Below, in pieces: positions 43,907 to 58,900 of a stretch of DNA of 64,000 nucleotides. The stretch lies in assembly GCA_031763025.1 (NCBI GenBank), contig JASSKH010000023.1, forward strand, positions 2,046,001 to 2,110,000. The letters run 5' to 3'. Each line of letters opens with the position of its first letter. The first letter of the stretch is position 1. The notes beneath the pieces are model-generated. The model was given only the letters and a program-made list of their open reading frames with translations. It searched no databases and had not been told where the DNA came from. The position numbers were made by a program, and so were the translations under genes. The stretch comes from Macrocystis pyrifera (taxonomy: Eukaryota; Sar; Phaeophyceae; Laminariales; Laminariaceae).

Positions 43907-46900
43907 GGTGATGGTGGTGTTGGTAGTGTTGGCATAGGTGGTGGAGGTCGAGACCCGACCAAGAGTGCGATGCCGGTGTTGTTTTTCTTGTGCGGTGGGT
44001 TGGTCTGGTATCGTTTTTGCCCGGCACAACAAGAAAAGTCCTGGACGCAAAGGCGGAGAGATCGGCGTCCACCCAACACATGTCGCTCTTGTCGACCAGA
44101 GTTCGTTGTGTTTCTCGCATTTCGCTCTTCTTGTGTTATCTCAGTATCTTCTCTCTCTTTGGTGTGCCGCCGTTGGCGACAAGAGTCTTGTGTCTCGTAC
44201 GATCCTGAGTCGAAACCGCACACACGTGGGACAGATCATCTACAGATCGTGATCTATTGATCTATTGATAGATCTTTCAGGCCAGATCTACTGTATCCCA
44301 TATGTTGTACGATTTTGCTCGTTTTTCCGGGTGGGACCCGCACAATCCACATAATTTAGCACATATTTCCTGGGTTGGATTTGTACTATTATACAGGTCC
44401 TGCACAACTTCTCACAACGGCAAGCGAGGGACTGCTGTAGATGATGTATAGATAACGATCTGTATGATCTGTAGATAAACTTTGCATGATCTGGCCGAGG
44501 TGTGCAGTTCGAGGGTGTGTTTCGTAAGGTATACACTATGGAGGAATCCGGGTACCTATACGAATATAACCAAAACAATGACCGTTGGTACCCGGGTATA
44601 GCACCCTGCTAAACACACGCTTAAAGCCGTGACCGATTCACGCGTCAGCTTGATCTTGCGATGGCAAGACGCGGTAATGATATCAACTTTATTGGAGGCA
44701 AACGGTTTTAGGCCACGTCGTCAGTAATTTCTCTAACCAATCAAGGTCGTCCAGCATTTCCTCCCGAGTAAGCAAGAGCAAGCCACAGTAGCATGATGAA
44801 CGACTCATCGGTACGCTATCCCTTGTGCTAATCGTTGCCTTGCTTATACGACGTACTGGTGCAGGTGGGGACGGGTTTTCATGGCACGCTAGCCGGGAAC
44901 GCGTACTGCTTCAGTGAGAGGATTCTCGACGAGATTCGAGCTTTCAAGGGCATGGAAGCGGCAGAAGAGGACGAAGATGAACCGGCTGGGGATGGTTCAG
45001 CGACCCATCAGGCAATTATACCCGACCGCGCTATCATAGAAGCACGTTACTACTGTTTAACACGCAAGATGACACACCCCCTGGAATATTTATCGGATTT
45101 GTACCGTATACCGTATATCGTATATTACGCAAGCTCCCACCCCCTGCGATATTTTTCTGATTGGTACCATATGACACGCACGATCACACGCCCTCTGGGA
45201 CGATTTTTCCGTTGCGATTGTCTCCCAAACATGCCTTAAGGGGACCACACACAAAAAAAACGAAAACGGTGGCCTTGAAAATATCTGGTCAAGACCGTTC
45301 CACAGACGCGTCGCTCTGCGTTTTCACTCTCCTTGTTCTTGGAAAAAAAAACAGCTTTTAGATTTGATCCTTGGGAGTGTCATCCCTATTAATAGTGTTA
45401 TTAATAGTTATCTTGTATTCGGTTTAGGACACGGGGTTCGAGGGTGATGGTTTGGTCAACCCCTGTAGGACCGGACTCCCGTTTTGGGCGTGAATGGCTT
45501 AAGATTAGGCTTAGTTATTTGTTTGTGTACAATGCGGTACTGCTGTAACGGGCCGGCGATCGAACGGGGTTGGCCAATTGGGTTGGTGCTTTGAAGGTAA
45601 GATTAACGAACCTCGGGGGATGCAGATGAGAGCGGAGCCTCGATGGTACCACCGCTTGCGAGGCAGATGATGCAGAACGATTGGCGACTCTTGGGACAGG
45701 CTCAGATAAGGTTGCGTCAAGCCCCAGTACGAGGTAGAACGTTTATCGGCCCACTGTCGACTGGGCACGCGTAAGAGCAGGCATGGAATATACACTGCGC
45801 ACCACTACGAGCGTACTTTTGAGGCCCCAATACGTGAAGTCCCTGTTTTGTCATAAGCACACCGATGCTCCAAGGGAATACCCCTCTGTACGTACATATA
45901 AGGAGTTTTTGTATTACGTAATAGTATCAAAGAGTTCATTTTATTCACGGACAGAGTGGTATTGCTCAGGCGGCATGTGTTCATCCTATTGCCGTTAGCT
46001 GACATGCCTTGGTTTACTGGCTGCCCACGTCGCAAGACCTTTGCGAAACATGGTACGCATAACGCTCTTGTCAACCCCTTCCTCCCATCCGTTCTATTTT
46101 TTTTCTGGCAGGCGGGGGTGTCACAGGTGCTATCGCCAACTGCGCTATCGCCACCTCCTATACGTGTTCCTTTTCGTAGCCGCAGGCAGGCCTTAATGGG
46201 CACAGGGTTGAACATCGGCGGGGGTGCGTCGGGGGGATCGAGCATCTCCAGCGATGGCAGCTTCAGTTTCGGCGACAGCGACAATTTTGACGTGAGCCTC
46301 GAGGTGTCGCGGTAGGGGGAGAGGGGGTGTTACCGAAAACCGGTTTGTTGTAGGATTGGTGTTGGGTGGATGAGAAGAAGCGGAAATCACGATTCGGCGG
46401 TCTGGTATGCAGTGTTTCGAGAAAAAGACTTACGTGACTTGGTTTCCAGCGGGTCGGGTCTTGATGAGGGCACGTACCGTTTAGATATCCCGACAGTCCA
46501 CGGAAGGGTCCTTGTCTGCATGCGCGCCATCTTCGCGCAAACCGCAAATATCAAGGCTGTGCACAATTCAGACAGATCAGATCAGATCAGATCAGATCAG
46601 ATCAGATCCCGCTTCATCTTTTGGATATTTCGGGGCAGATTTTGTAGATAGCTGGTATACAGTATACAATCTGCACGATCTCGACATGTCTGCCGGATGG
46701 GGGATCTGTATGATCTGTATGACGCGGCCCTTGCACACATGTTTTCTTTCGTGGTGTCTGCATGATACAGCTCGTACTCATTATCTCTGAACCGCAAACA
46801 TACGATCTACATGATCTACATCGTGATCTGTCCGATGTCTCTTATCCGCAAACGTACGACCTACATGATCTACATGATCTAGATCGTCGTATGTCCGTTA

Positions 46901-49900
46901 TATTTTAAACCGCAAACATAGGATCAAGATGATCTAGATCGTGATCTATCCGTTATGTGGTGACTATTACGGGGGAACATAGTAATACAAATCATAGTAT
47001 TAGTAATAGATATTGATAGTACTACATAATAATCAGAAACCAAAATATGATGTGTGAGCAAAGGGGGATACATGCTTTCTGGGTCCATCGTGGGTTGTGA
47101 TTACTATGTGTTACTACTTCTTGGTATGTATTATCATGTATTACTATGTGGCATGTGTTACTACACTATGTATTACTATGTATTACTATGTACCAGGTAT
47201 TACTCTATACTACTATGTATTAGTATGTATCAGTATGTGTTTCTATGTATTACTATGTATTACTCTGAATTACCATGTATTACTACAGTATGTATTATTA
47301 TGTATTACTATGTATTACTATGCCCCCCCCCCGTGGTACCATCCGGGCTCCTCCCCTCTGCCGCCCGGTGTTGAGTTGGTCGAAGGGTTGGAGCAAACGC
47401 TCGCGACAGCGTCAAGCGCACCTGCCGAAGTGCTAACCCTTGCCCTTCCATTGTGGATTTCGTGTGTGCGGCCTTTCCAGCGATGAAGACATAGGGACCC
47501 CCCCCCCCCTCCCTCCCCCCCCCCCCCCGCCCAATCCTCGCGCTTCGCTGGTGAGACGCCCGGTGGGACGCTCCATTGTGATTGTACGTCATATCCCGAA
47601 ATATCAGAAACGTTTGTATTACTAATAAACATACGAACGCTACTTATATTTTGGGACAGAGCGGCATATCTCATCTGCTCGCTTTGGTGTACTGAAAGTT
47701 ACCTACCGCGAGGAAAGCAATTGCAATCGCGAGCTGTGTCTTGTGAGTAGCTTCCTGGCGGTCTTGTCGACCACGCTGCGAACGCGCCGGAAGTTTACAT
47801 CACGTGTTAGCCCCTCATGACTTGCACAACAAAACAGGTGTCCCCAAATGTCTTCATCTTGCTGATGCAATCATGTCAACACGTTGAGTACCGGATGACT
47901 CGACGTATTGACCAATCTATGGTCAAAATACTTCTACTGATTTTGTTATAAAGACAACTCAAATCCCTATGCAAGAACGCCTTCCCAAGGTAATACGAAC
48001 AATGATCACATCTCGCGAACGACCCTCACGTCATCTCTGTCGACTGTCGTTGTGTTCGCCCAGGGTGCTTTTTCTGAAGATGTGGACGGAGCCACTGGGG
48101 CTCTCATCGCGCGGCAGATCGTGGCTGCCGCTGAGCCCGGCCGAAGCAGGCAAGGGAACTTTACGCCCGCAGGAAGGATTATTAGAGTTTTGACGGGGCT
48201 GTAAAGCCGTGAGATACATCCTACATGGCGCGGTTCTTGCGATGTACCGGCGAAGACACGACCGCTGTGACAAAAAAAACAAACCCGATTGCAAAATTCA
48301 CCATGACTCGGGTGTGGCGTAGACTCGAGATGGGGCGGACGTCCTCAAATTAAAACGTTTGGCTAAGACCAACACTCCGACGAGGTTTGAAACACGGAGA
48401 ACGCGTAACCGTGGTCTTGGAACCTCGTGCGTCGTTCCTTCCTGCCTTTGTTGCCAACGGGTTCCCCGCCGGTCCAACTATGGCAGACTTTGTTTGGCTC
48501 TCAAAACAAAATATCCCAGTCTAATTTCGAGCATTTTTTCTCCCAAATGTGGGTGCAGTTCTGAAAAGGTTGAGGTATTCGCCGTTCTGCCCGTCCCGTT
48601 GCCTCGAGTAGTCTCGCTTGCTGGCTCTCATCGGCGCATGTTGGATTTATTCGCGCGCGTGCACTGTGTCCGCGCTGCCTGTTGCATCTTCTGATATGTG
48701 CGGAATGCGTCCCGCTCTGTCCACATCCGGTTGCCCCTCTTCCTCTTCCTCTCATTTATTTTGCCATCCCTTCGCCTTGTCAATCCCGTACCCGACCAGA
48801 GCACTCAGCGACGGCGCTGTTCCTGGCGGGTCCACATCGCTGCCAGGAACCTCAACGGGCGCGCCAGGTGTGGAAACGACACGCATGTCGTCCACGGGCT
48901 CCCTTCTTTCCCCAGCTCGGGTTGCGGCCACTAGACTACCTTCGCCCAGCTCCCGGGCAGAGAATTCCTTCCCATCACCGGACCGCCAGGGGGTACAGGG
49001 CTTGATCGAAGAACCCCAGGCTGCAAGAGTGGTAGCCGCAGACCCTACATCCGCATCGGTGGCAGGAAATGCCGCTTCATCGCTGGGACGCCCGCCTGTA
49101 CAGCTGTATCGGGTGCCCACGCCGGGCCTGCGGGGCTCGCCGGGGGAGCTCCAGTCAACGGATGCGGTCGGCCAGACAGGGCCGTCCCCGGATAGAGCAT
49201 CCGCCGCCCGCTCCGACCAGTCTCCCAGCACGATGGGCGCGATTTTCGACGCGATGGGAACTTTTGGGGCTAGCATTTCCGATCCCAGGGCCGGGGTTTC
49301 CATTGCCGGAGGGGGGGGGCTGCGGGTACTCTCGGGACTCGTGGTGGCGCTGTTGCGGGAAGACCAGGGCTGCTCAGGTTTACGGCCCTCCTGAACAGGG
49401 AGTTGCTGCAACACGTGAGTGTGTGTTGCCATTGTTTCGATACGCATATGCCGCTGAACGGTACAAAAACCTCCTATTAATACGAGGTTTTGAGCTCGAG
49501 AGCAAAGTGATGATCGTAAATTGTACGTACACGACTTGGCGCGCTTATCGACCAAACACGAGATGCACGAGTACCAGTTAGCTTTTTCTTCGCCTCCCTT
49601 ATAGCGGTGGTGCCGATGGAAGTCAACCCGTAACTACGTGTGTTAAGGGTCGTATATCGAACGCCTCGCAAGGCCGGTGGTATTCCCTATTATTACTGCA
49701 GGGTAAGTACGATGTTGTGATGACCACCTGGGTCACCGGTTCGCCGTTTCCGATTTTGGTGATCCGACAGTACTGACATCGCCAGGTTGATTCCTGCCGC
49801 TCGACCCGCGTGATCGGCATGATGTGAAAATCCTCACGACGTGTCCCTCATTCGGCCAGCAATGTCTTCAAAACCTTCTTCGTGATGTGCAGTTGTAGGG

Positions 49901-52900
49901 AGAAGTCGTTGTCACTGACTTCTCCCTCAAAGTTAAACATGTAGGTTTCCTCGATCGTGATTCCCCGGCTTCCACATCACCCTCCCTCTATTTTTCTATC
50001 ACGTACCGGTATGAGATGCCCGCCGAGGAGGGCGGTAGGTACCACAGCTGTCGTCAACGTTTCGTTGGATTTTGAAACGCCACATCCCTTCATGCAAGCA
50101 TATCCCGCATGTCGCTGGCGGCGGCACCGTCTTTCAGGCATTACTTATAAAGTATCATGGTATCAACTAAATCGGGACTATTCTCGGTGCATGTACCAGT
50201 CGATTGCTTTCAGCCGCTTTTGTTTCGTGTTGTATCGAGTTTTCGTTTCGCAAGCCCATTTTTTTCGTACTGTGTCTGAGTTGCCCGAGGCGTCATATGT
50301 ATCATGACCAACGTATGAAGTCTCCCATCGCATACCGCACCTTCCCAGATCCCCGAGTCCGGTTATCCGGACGATTATTCGCCCAGTATGGTCCACCCCG
50401 TCAACATGATGGCCATAGAAGACCAAGGCGAAGTGCTGGAGCACAGGACTGTGCACGGGTTCCATTGGTACAGGGTTCGGGCTAATTCCCGCCCCGTTAT
50501 TAGCCAGGTATGTGGTCACACGCGCAACTTGGAAACCAGGGGCTATAGACTAAATCTTGCTCGTTAGCTTGTCCGTGTTTGTTTTGCCTTGACAAACCGA
50601 GGTGGCCGCCTGTGAGAGGGGTTTCCAGCAGAAGGCGGCGCGTCATGATACCTGCGCAAAGTTTTGTTTTGGATGGAGTACTTTCACACCTCGGACAGAT
50701 CATCGATTTCCACTCGATGATCTAGATCTTTCAGGGCAGACAGATATATAGATCCCTGATCTGTACGATCGTGCTCATTTTGGTCGGTGAAGCCTTATAT
50801 TGTGCATGATCTAGGACATGTTTCCTGTACTATACAGCTCCTGCATTATACATCAGAAAGAACATTTTATAACGGCAGGTTAGGATCTGGATGATTTGTC
50901 TGTAGATCTATCTGTCGATGATCTATATATAGATCATGGTCTGTCCGACGTGTGAAAGTATGTTGTATAGGGAAGCTTTGTAACGGCGGTCAGCCTGTGG
51001 ATGAGACGTTGCGCGACAGCAGTACGAATGTCGGGATATCTGTCGGCATCATTTTTCTGCCAATCGAGTAACACGGAAGGAAACATCTGTTCATACAGTA
51101 GTACTGGTAGTGTTTACGACTTGACCCAGCTTCGAAAACACAATGGTTGATAGTAATAGTTATACCCACTCCTCATTTCATCAACCATCTTCGTTCCGAG
51201 AAACTTCCCGAGCAGTCGGTCGGGGTTAGGGTTGGGGTCAAGGTTATTTATAGTGTTCGAAGTCGAGTGTCGTATTTTCCAAAATATGTTTATCGAAGCT
51301 GACCCAGGTCGTAAAAAATAATTAGCCCGGGAAACATCTGACGCGCTCGTCTTGTGAACTCTGAATTTCGTTGGATGCTGTGATGCCGCCCAGGCTGTAA
51401 ATGGGATCGGCTGGGTTCCGCTTCGGCTGTATGATTGCTCGGACATCGAAAGCTTGGAGAGCGATGAACGGGGCGAGATTGAAGGAGAGTTCTTGCTCGA
51501 GTTCCGCGATCCGACAAATGACGAAGTCGTTGGCCCTGATTCGGTGAGTGTGAAGTATGGACCCCTTCGGTATGAAGTGTGAGTAAAAGCACGCCGCCTT
51601 TGTTTCGCTGGATGACGAACGGTTCAACTCGGTGCTCGAAAAAACTCCGGCTATACCCTGAAGCAGATTTTTTCTACCTTTTATAAAAACGTGCATTGTC
51701 TTGTTTCTGGACCTGAAAACGTTTGTTGGTTTATTCATACTATTTCTGCACCTCGAAACTTATTTGTTGCATTGCCTGTGAACCTCAAAATGTGCGTTGT
51801 CTTAGGAGTGCAGAGTGGGACACGAGGCCAAAGAGGGGATGTGGAACAGTCCATCGGCCGGCGGAGAGAACTTACAGTAGTCCACAAACCTTGTACTTGC
51901 TGCTCGTATAATATGATCCCAGCAGTTGTGTCGGTGGGCAGTTCCAATCGGGGGAACAGCTCTGCGATTCGGCAGCAAAACTTCGATGAACAATTTTGCT
52001 GCTTTATTTGCGCACAGATTCAGATTGCTTTCGTTTTATCCGTGATGTCTTGGTTGTTATCCTTTCTGAGACTCGAGAGGGGCAAATTGACGAGACGAAA
52101 CGGCGATACCCAACTAAAGTCCACACGACGAACGCAACCTGCTGGGTTGCTGGGTCAGAGGCTAGTCAGGTTTATTTCCGTACTACAGTACATTCCAAGG
52201 AGTAGTACCGCACGCGCATAGCATGATACTTGCTCACGCTGGTGCGCGCTTGCATTTGACGTTTGAGAAGGTTGCGTCCCTCGTTGTTGGTAGCTACACC
52301 TGGGCCCCAAAGGGTTGAAGAATGGGTGTTTGCGAGCCTGTTCATGCGCCACGTCAAACCTCGCGGGTCGGGTCGGGTCGGGTCACCTAACCCGACTCCG
52401 ACCCGACGCGTGATATCTTGAAAACCTCCTGACCCGACCAGACCCGGGTCGGGTCACCTAACCCGACCCCAACCCGACGCGTGAGATCTTGAAAACCTCC
52501 TGACCCGACCAGACCCGGCCCGATCCGACCCGGAATATGTTGAAGACCTCCTAACTCGACCCGGGGGTCGGGTCATGACTCGTGAACAGCCCTGGTGTTT
52601 TGTTTTAAGTGTCGGTTTCGGTGTCGGGATTGCGCTAAAGCTATCGGCATTCTCGTGTTTTGGTTTCTCGCTGATTCCCCCCCCCCCCCCCCATTTTGCG
52701 CCGAATACAAGGCTGTGTATCCGGCGTGTAATATATGCCCCATCATCGCGCCACCTCAGCAAAGGAAGCAGCGTCGTCACCAACTATAGTCGCACGTCAA
52801 GTCATTGATTGTTTCTTCTATGGAAGTATTAAATGTATGATGACGCCTTTTGGCCCTTGAAGCCGATTGTGACTTCTGCAAGCTAAAACGCCTCTCAGTC

Positions 52901-55900
52901 TCAATAGTGCAGCGCATCGTCTCAGCACCTCACCGACGGATGATGCATGCGCCAATCCTCGCGACCCTCGTAAGCCCTCCTAGTGCATGTAGCCCACCAC
53001 CTCTCAAACCTGGTTGATCGAAACATGGAAGTACACTGCTGTATGAATCGCCCTTCGACCGGCACCCAGCCCGGCCTTGTTAGCCGTAGCCTTTTCCCGC
53101 GTTCATTATTGTTTCCCAACTCCGTTCTCCAGCTTTGTTAGCCTTATTTTTCTGCGTTCGCCGCTGTGTCCCAATTCCATTCTGCGTGCTCCACTGTGGC
53201 AACATCAGCCTCGAGCAACAGACCCCCCTACGTGGCACGAGGCGTTAGCGACCGCAGCTGCCGCCAGCACGGGGCGTGCCGGCGAAGACATGCCAGCGGC
53301 GGGGAGGCCAGAATCGAGGGCCGGTAGAAATACCGCGGGCGCGGGCGGAAAGGGCGCAGGATCGGCCACGGTTCGCCCGGTGTGGCTCGCACTGGTGGCT
53401 GGGAGGCTTTTTCTGCGCGAGAAGGTGTATATACCTAGCCTTGTTGTTGTTGTTGTTGTTGGCGAGGATGTTGTGGTAGCTCTTGTTTTTTTCGCAGTAG
53501 CTAGTCGCCGAATCGAGTCCGTGGTCACAGGACGGGCTCCAATAATTCTGGAGTGGAAGACTACCCCAGGAAAAAGAAAACACAAAAAAATACACTTACC
53601 ACTACCTCAGGAAAAAGAGAACACAAAAGATTACACCAGGTGTGTGTTTCCTCAGACAAGAGAATACATGTAAAATGAGCGTACGCCAGCGGCACGAGAT
53701 CAGGATACGAGTTGCTGCATGTGAGCCTCTGCAGGCAATTTCACACCGCTGGCGGCGGGGAGGCTGTTATAATTACTGCATGCAAGCTTATTTAGGCTAT
53801 TTTCCACGCGTTGGGCTCGGTATGTACCGTAAACCGTGTACCACGTACATATTCGACCTGGTCGGGGGTACTCGAAAGATGTACCTGGTATATATATATA
53901 TATAGATAGATATTTATCGACACCCCACCACAATTTTCGAGTCCGAGGCAAGGGGGTTATGCTAGAACGAAAGAAAAAAAACAACATATAGCATCTGTTT
54001 AGTTGTATTATTATTTATAGTAAAAGTCCCACTCCACTAGTGTATGTTTGGTTTTTTATTCTGACCTGGGGAGGGGGAGGTGGTGTCGTTTTATATGTCA
54101 GGTATATATTTCCGCGCATCACTGATCCAGTACAGGTATTTTTTGTTTTCGGCGTTATGGCGGGGTCTGACCGTTGCATGTAGAAGGTGCCCCTCGCGTA
54201 TATTCCATTGGTACGACATGTGATTATGGCTTGTAGTCGGGACCTCTCCGCAAGGCTTACCCCCTGAACAGCGCTGTTGTGCCGCACTCTACCTAAGTTA
54301 GACCTAATCCTACCCCACCGTACCCCACCCCATCCCTTGACTCGCAGGCTTCCGGGGCGCTTTCAGCGGACGAGATCGCCGTGCTGCGTCCATCAGACCT
54401 CTCCCTCGAGAGCGTCGTCAGCTTGGCCGACCTACCCATTTCAGGGTTTCCCAAGTCTCCAGAGGCAGGTAGTGATCCACGATTGGAGGGTCTGAAAGGA
54501 CGAGAGAACGCCGGGATGACCGCAAGGACTGAGGATGGTGGAGACGGGGGGGTGGTGGAGGCGGCGGAGGAAGGCGTGGTGGAGTTTGCGGATACGGAGG
54601 CGGGAGCGTGTGTGTTTGAGTGCTCGTCGAATTCGGAGACCTCCGGGGGCGTTCTACAGGTAAGACTGTTTTTTATTTCGTTTGTTTCTGGTGTATTAAG
54701 TCAGTCGTTCGAAGGGGTGTACTACTGTATATGCGTACGCGTTGATTGTTCTATGCCGGGCATAGGTTATGTTATGGTTTTGTGTGCTGGTCGGAGTTAG
54801 AGGCTAAAAACTTTAAGGTGTTACTCTGGAGAGTCGAAATATCCCCCCCCCCATTTATTTTTTAACGATACTAATACTTGTAAAAACAGTCTACGGGTAG
54901 TAAATAATTTCGTGACCATGTTTTGTTTCGGGTAGACGATTATCACGGTCGTGTTATATATGTCGTTGAATAAAAGCTTGCTTCGTGGAAAATTTGGCTC
55001 GAGTTACCGAACGCTGATTGCGACTGGTGCGACCGCCTTACTTGTGGGACATATTTGCTGTAGTGTGGCTGCTTAACGTCCCGAGTCTTTCTGCTCCTGA
55101 ACGACAAAAACTTCATACGAGTACAAGGAGTGCTTTGTCATCGTTTTTTGGACACGTTTGCCATGATGATCATCGGCACCCTTCCACCGTCATTGAAAGC
55201 GCGCTACCTCTCCTTTCCCTTACCGTCCCGACGAACGTGTCCCGCAGAACAACCTTATTGTACGCAACGAGTCGCAGCGGCTGCCCTTCTCTTCCCGCGA
55301 TGGCGATGTGACGCCACCGAACGAGACCTCTTTTTACTTCGCCCCCTCCGACCGGGATAGGATACTTGTCGTGGACCTGGGGAAGTCTAGGCGTGTTCGA
55401 GAAGCAGGAGTCGACCTGTCACCGACACCGGGCGCTGGTTTTTCCAAGGCTGTGGGGAGGTGAGAGTGTACGTCAGCGCTTTTACCCTACATGGATTACA
55501 TCACCAATAACAGCCTTTTCCCCATATTGAGAGTCTAGAATTGGATTGAGAGTGGGTTATTGAATAGTGACACGTTGATTTAGTGGGTTCGAAATAAATG
55601 TGTGATATTGAAGGTTGGAGGTTCACCTTGCATCCGTTGAATTTCTGATAAGTGTAGATAGTTTTGTTTTGAGCTTTTAGATACCATGCGCTCACGATGT
55701 GTCCAGGAGCGGCCTACATCTAGCGCTTCCTCGCCCCGAACTGATACTGTTCATGTTCCACGCCTTGGGTTTTCGCTCATGCCGTGAGATGGCATCCTGC
55801 CAGAATGCCAGCCCCGCAAACCTTGTTAAGCGATCGCGAATTCCGCTCTGTTGCACCCCCCTCTCGCTCTAGCTGTTCCAAACGTCTCGTCCCCCCTATT

Positions 55901-58900
55901 TGTTTCCTTTTCTGCTGCCGCGTTTGTCAACGACGAAAAAAGCCTCTTGGTTGAGACCTCGGCAAACGGCCGCACCTGGGATACTCTGGGGTCCTGGACC
56001 GCGCCTGTCGAGGGTGCAGAAGATGAGACGGTGTGCTCTGCGACGATCACTGCTCCTAATGACTCCGCCAACACGTCAAGGTACGAGCCGTTGTGGGAAC
56101 ATGGTGTGGTATGCGCCAACCGACCCGCCGTGAATGCAGTGTCCATCGTTTGTGCGGCCACGGCTCGCGCCCCGGAGCCATGCCATGAGAAAAGTCTTGA
56201 TTGCTGGGAGAGGGGGACCTTTTTTCTGACCAACGGGGCCCCTCAGCTGGGAAAACTACCCAAGACCTGTGGTACATTTGCAATCCCAGTTGCGTTTTCG
56301 TTATCCATCCGGTTGCGTGTGCCTTGTTTTTACTTATGGTAGGGGTTAGGGTGAAGGTATAAAGCCCCCCATGTTAGAAACTTGACAAAAATAAGGTACT
56401 GTACCCCCTAGAAAATATGGTGCGGTACCCCCTCTATGTACGACGTGCCCCGGCATGACTCCCCAGTCCCACCCACATTTTTTCGATCTAGGATTGAGAA
56501 GCAAGCGCTGCGGTGCTAGGATTGATCTAAGTTGGTTCACTCCTTCGTAGCGGCACCAAACGGAGTCCAACGTAACACCGCGTGCTCGCCAGCACACGTG
56601 CACGGTCCTTTTGACATATCAAAGCGGGGGGAGGTGTTTGCGCGATACTACCGTAGCCATCTTGCTGTTGGTGGACGCGCCCATTTTGAGGTTAGACGAT
56701 CAGCTACACATCTTCCTGAGGGTTTGTTTATATACTTGGACGTATAGTATTACCAGGTAGTAGAATATAATATACTCTTGGGTACCCGAGTACCGAACGT
56801 GGTCCGTTTGAGTCTCACCCGTATATTTACCGGGGGACTCCTAGCGTATACACTCTACTAAAGTCACCCATGTAGCATTCCTCGCCCTGCCACACCCCTA
56901 TCTTTGACGCCAGCAGGTTCGTCCGCTACACTCTACCACCGCCGTCGGGGAGTTCCAGCCCTCCGTGCTTTCTCACCCGCGTGTCCGCTCGCGGTCCGAA
57001 TGAAGAAGTTCCGGAGGATTCGGCTTTGGAGGACAAACCTCCGTGTCCTTTTCCCGCCATGACGACCGACTCGAGACACATTATACTCGTGAACGCGACG
57101 GGGGTGGAAAATCCCCAAGCGGGGGAGAAGGGCCCCACGGTGATGTTGGACCAGGCTTCTCCTCGCAGGTAATTATTGTTCCCCTATGTTTAACCCCCTT
57201 TATAAGCGCTGCTGCAACCATGGTTTTGGCATCGAACTACCTGGAATAAGAGTTGGATCGTTTTTGCAGCGTTATAAAGTGCAAGTATCCCAGGTGGTGA
57301 ATGGGTTGAGTATCCCCGGTGGCAGAAGGGTTAGATATTTACGGTAATACGTAGTAGGGTTGAGCATCCCTGGACGGTGATTTTTTGTGACTTTTGTTCC
57401 TCTTTACTCGATAGAAAAGAAGTGATTTTGACCGCTTCTTGTCGTTCGTTTCCTTTGCCTCCGTGACGTTCAGAGCGTGTGGCGCCGTATACATTGCACA
57501 CCAAGGGCAGACAAATCCTGATCTAGTTCATCTACTGTAGTTCATCAGCTGCCGTTGTGAGAAGTGGTGCAGGATCTGCAAGCATAGTACAGATCCAACC
57601 CAAGGGAACATGTGCTACCGTGGACCATGCTTCCATCCGGCAAAAACAGGCTTGTAGAGCGTACAGATCATACAGATCAGAGATCTATCTGATCTGCCCT
57701 GAAATATGTAGATCGTGAAGAGGGAACTGATTATCTGTCCGACGTGTGAATGGAGATTTTTAGGGTATGCCTGGTATAGTAGGGTGTGTTAGCGACGGCT
57801 GCAACGGCAGGGGATCACGTTACTTTTTTTCGTGAGGCTCCTCACTAGAGGAGCTCTCCTTACGGTATACCGTATACTGGTACGGTATAGCCTCACCCCA
57901 GAACTGACTTTTGATCTAGTTGCATCCAATGGCCTTTGTTTACAACGAATACTATTGTTTAACACGCCAATGGGATCCCGACGCTATTGGGTAGTTCCTC
58001 AGTCCCCTTGAGGAGCCCTCAAGGAGCCCCGTCGGCCAGATAAGGCACGCCCTCTCGTGGCACGCGTCCAACCAAGCCTGGTACCCGGGTACACCGGAGT
58101 AAATAGACAGCCACCCTACCTGGTACTTTTGGTAAATGTATAGGTACCCTTCAACATTTGAGACAAGCGACTGCACCACACAAACACACACAAGGGTCGA
58201 GGAGAGGTCCGAGTAGAAATGCGTAGGCTCTGAACAACGCTCGATCAACATAGACGAATTAATCCCTTTTGCCCTCGTCTCGGAAACTCGAAAAACGTAA
58301 ACCTCAGGCTTGAGATTTTTTTCTTGGACCCAGAGGAGGAGTACCGCCTGGTGAAAACTGCCACCCTAGCTTGGGACATGGACGAGATTGCGCTCCACAG
58401 GAACGCTGTGTTGTGCGACGGGGACAGGCTGGTCATGCTTGCTCAGCGGGACGTTGAAGTTGTACAGAGGACAGCAGGTGAGCTGAGGGGGGGGAGGGAC
58501 TCGTGAATACGCATGTCTTTCTCGGTCGGAACACCACGAATTGCGCATTTGTGCAATGTTGTAGCGGGATGAGGTCTGCGCGGAGTTTTTTTTTAGCGAT
58601 CTTGAGGGGTGGGGAGTGCTCGTGGTGTGTACCAGTATGTTCTATGACACCCGCAACAATGTTAACCACTTACTGTGACGAATTTGACAAGTGCGACATC
58701 GTTGGCGTAGCGATCGACCGCTGCTACTCTGACGTGCGATTTTTTTGCGGGAAGCAGTTGTATCCCCTCTCCATGGCCATCTTGAGGCGTGGGAGGTACC
58801 CGTGGGTCGTATATCAACGCGCAGCAAAGTTTATGTGACATGTCACCGAAAACATTGATGCCACGGGCCCTGCATTTTTGACAAGCCGTTGAGTTCGATC

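Larger units (their letters stand above)
46292..48063. other. Long intron with possible short exons
   Basis: Three phase-0 candidates are seen but not certain: near 46352-46402 (VDEKKRKSRFGGL before GTATGC), 47376-47465 (LVEGLEQTLATASSAPAEVL) and about 47666-47742 (LKVTYREESNCNRELCL before a strong GTGAGT). Also present: a family A MITE with a GATCA microsatellite (46555-46965), a TATTACTATG array (47100-47325), C runs near 47325 and 47500-47528, and a family C MITE (47588-47660). Confidence 0.45.

Noticed and set aside
48752-49555. 267-codon minus-strand ORF
   Set aside because: Antisense to the low-complexity exon at 48800-49414, which matches phases on both sides.
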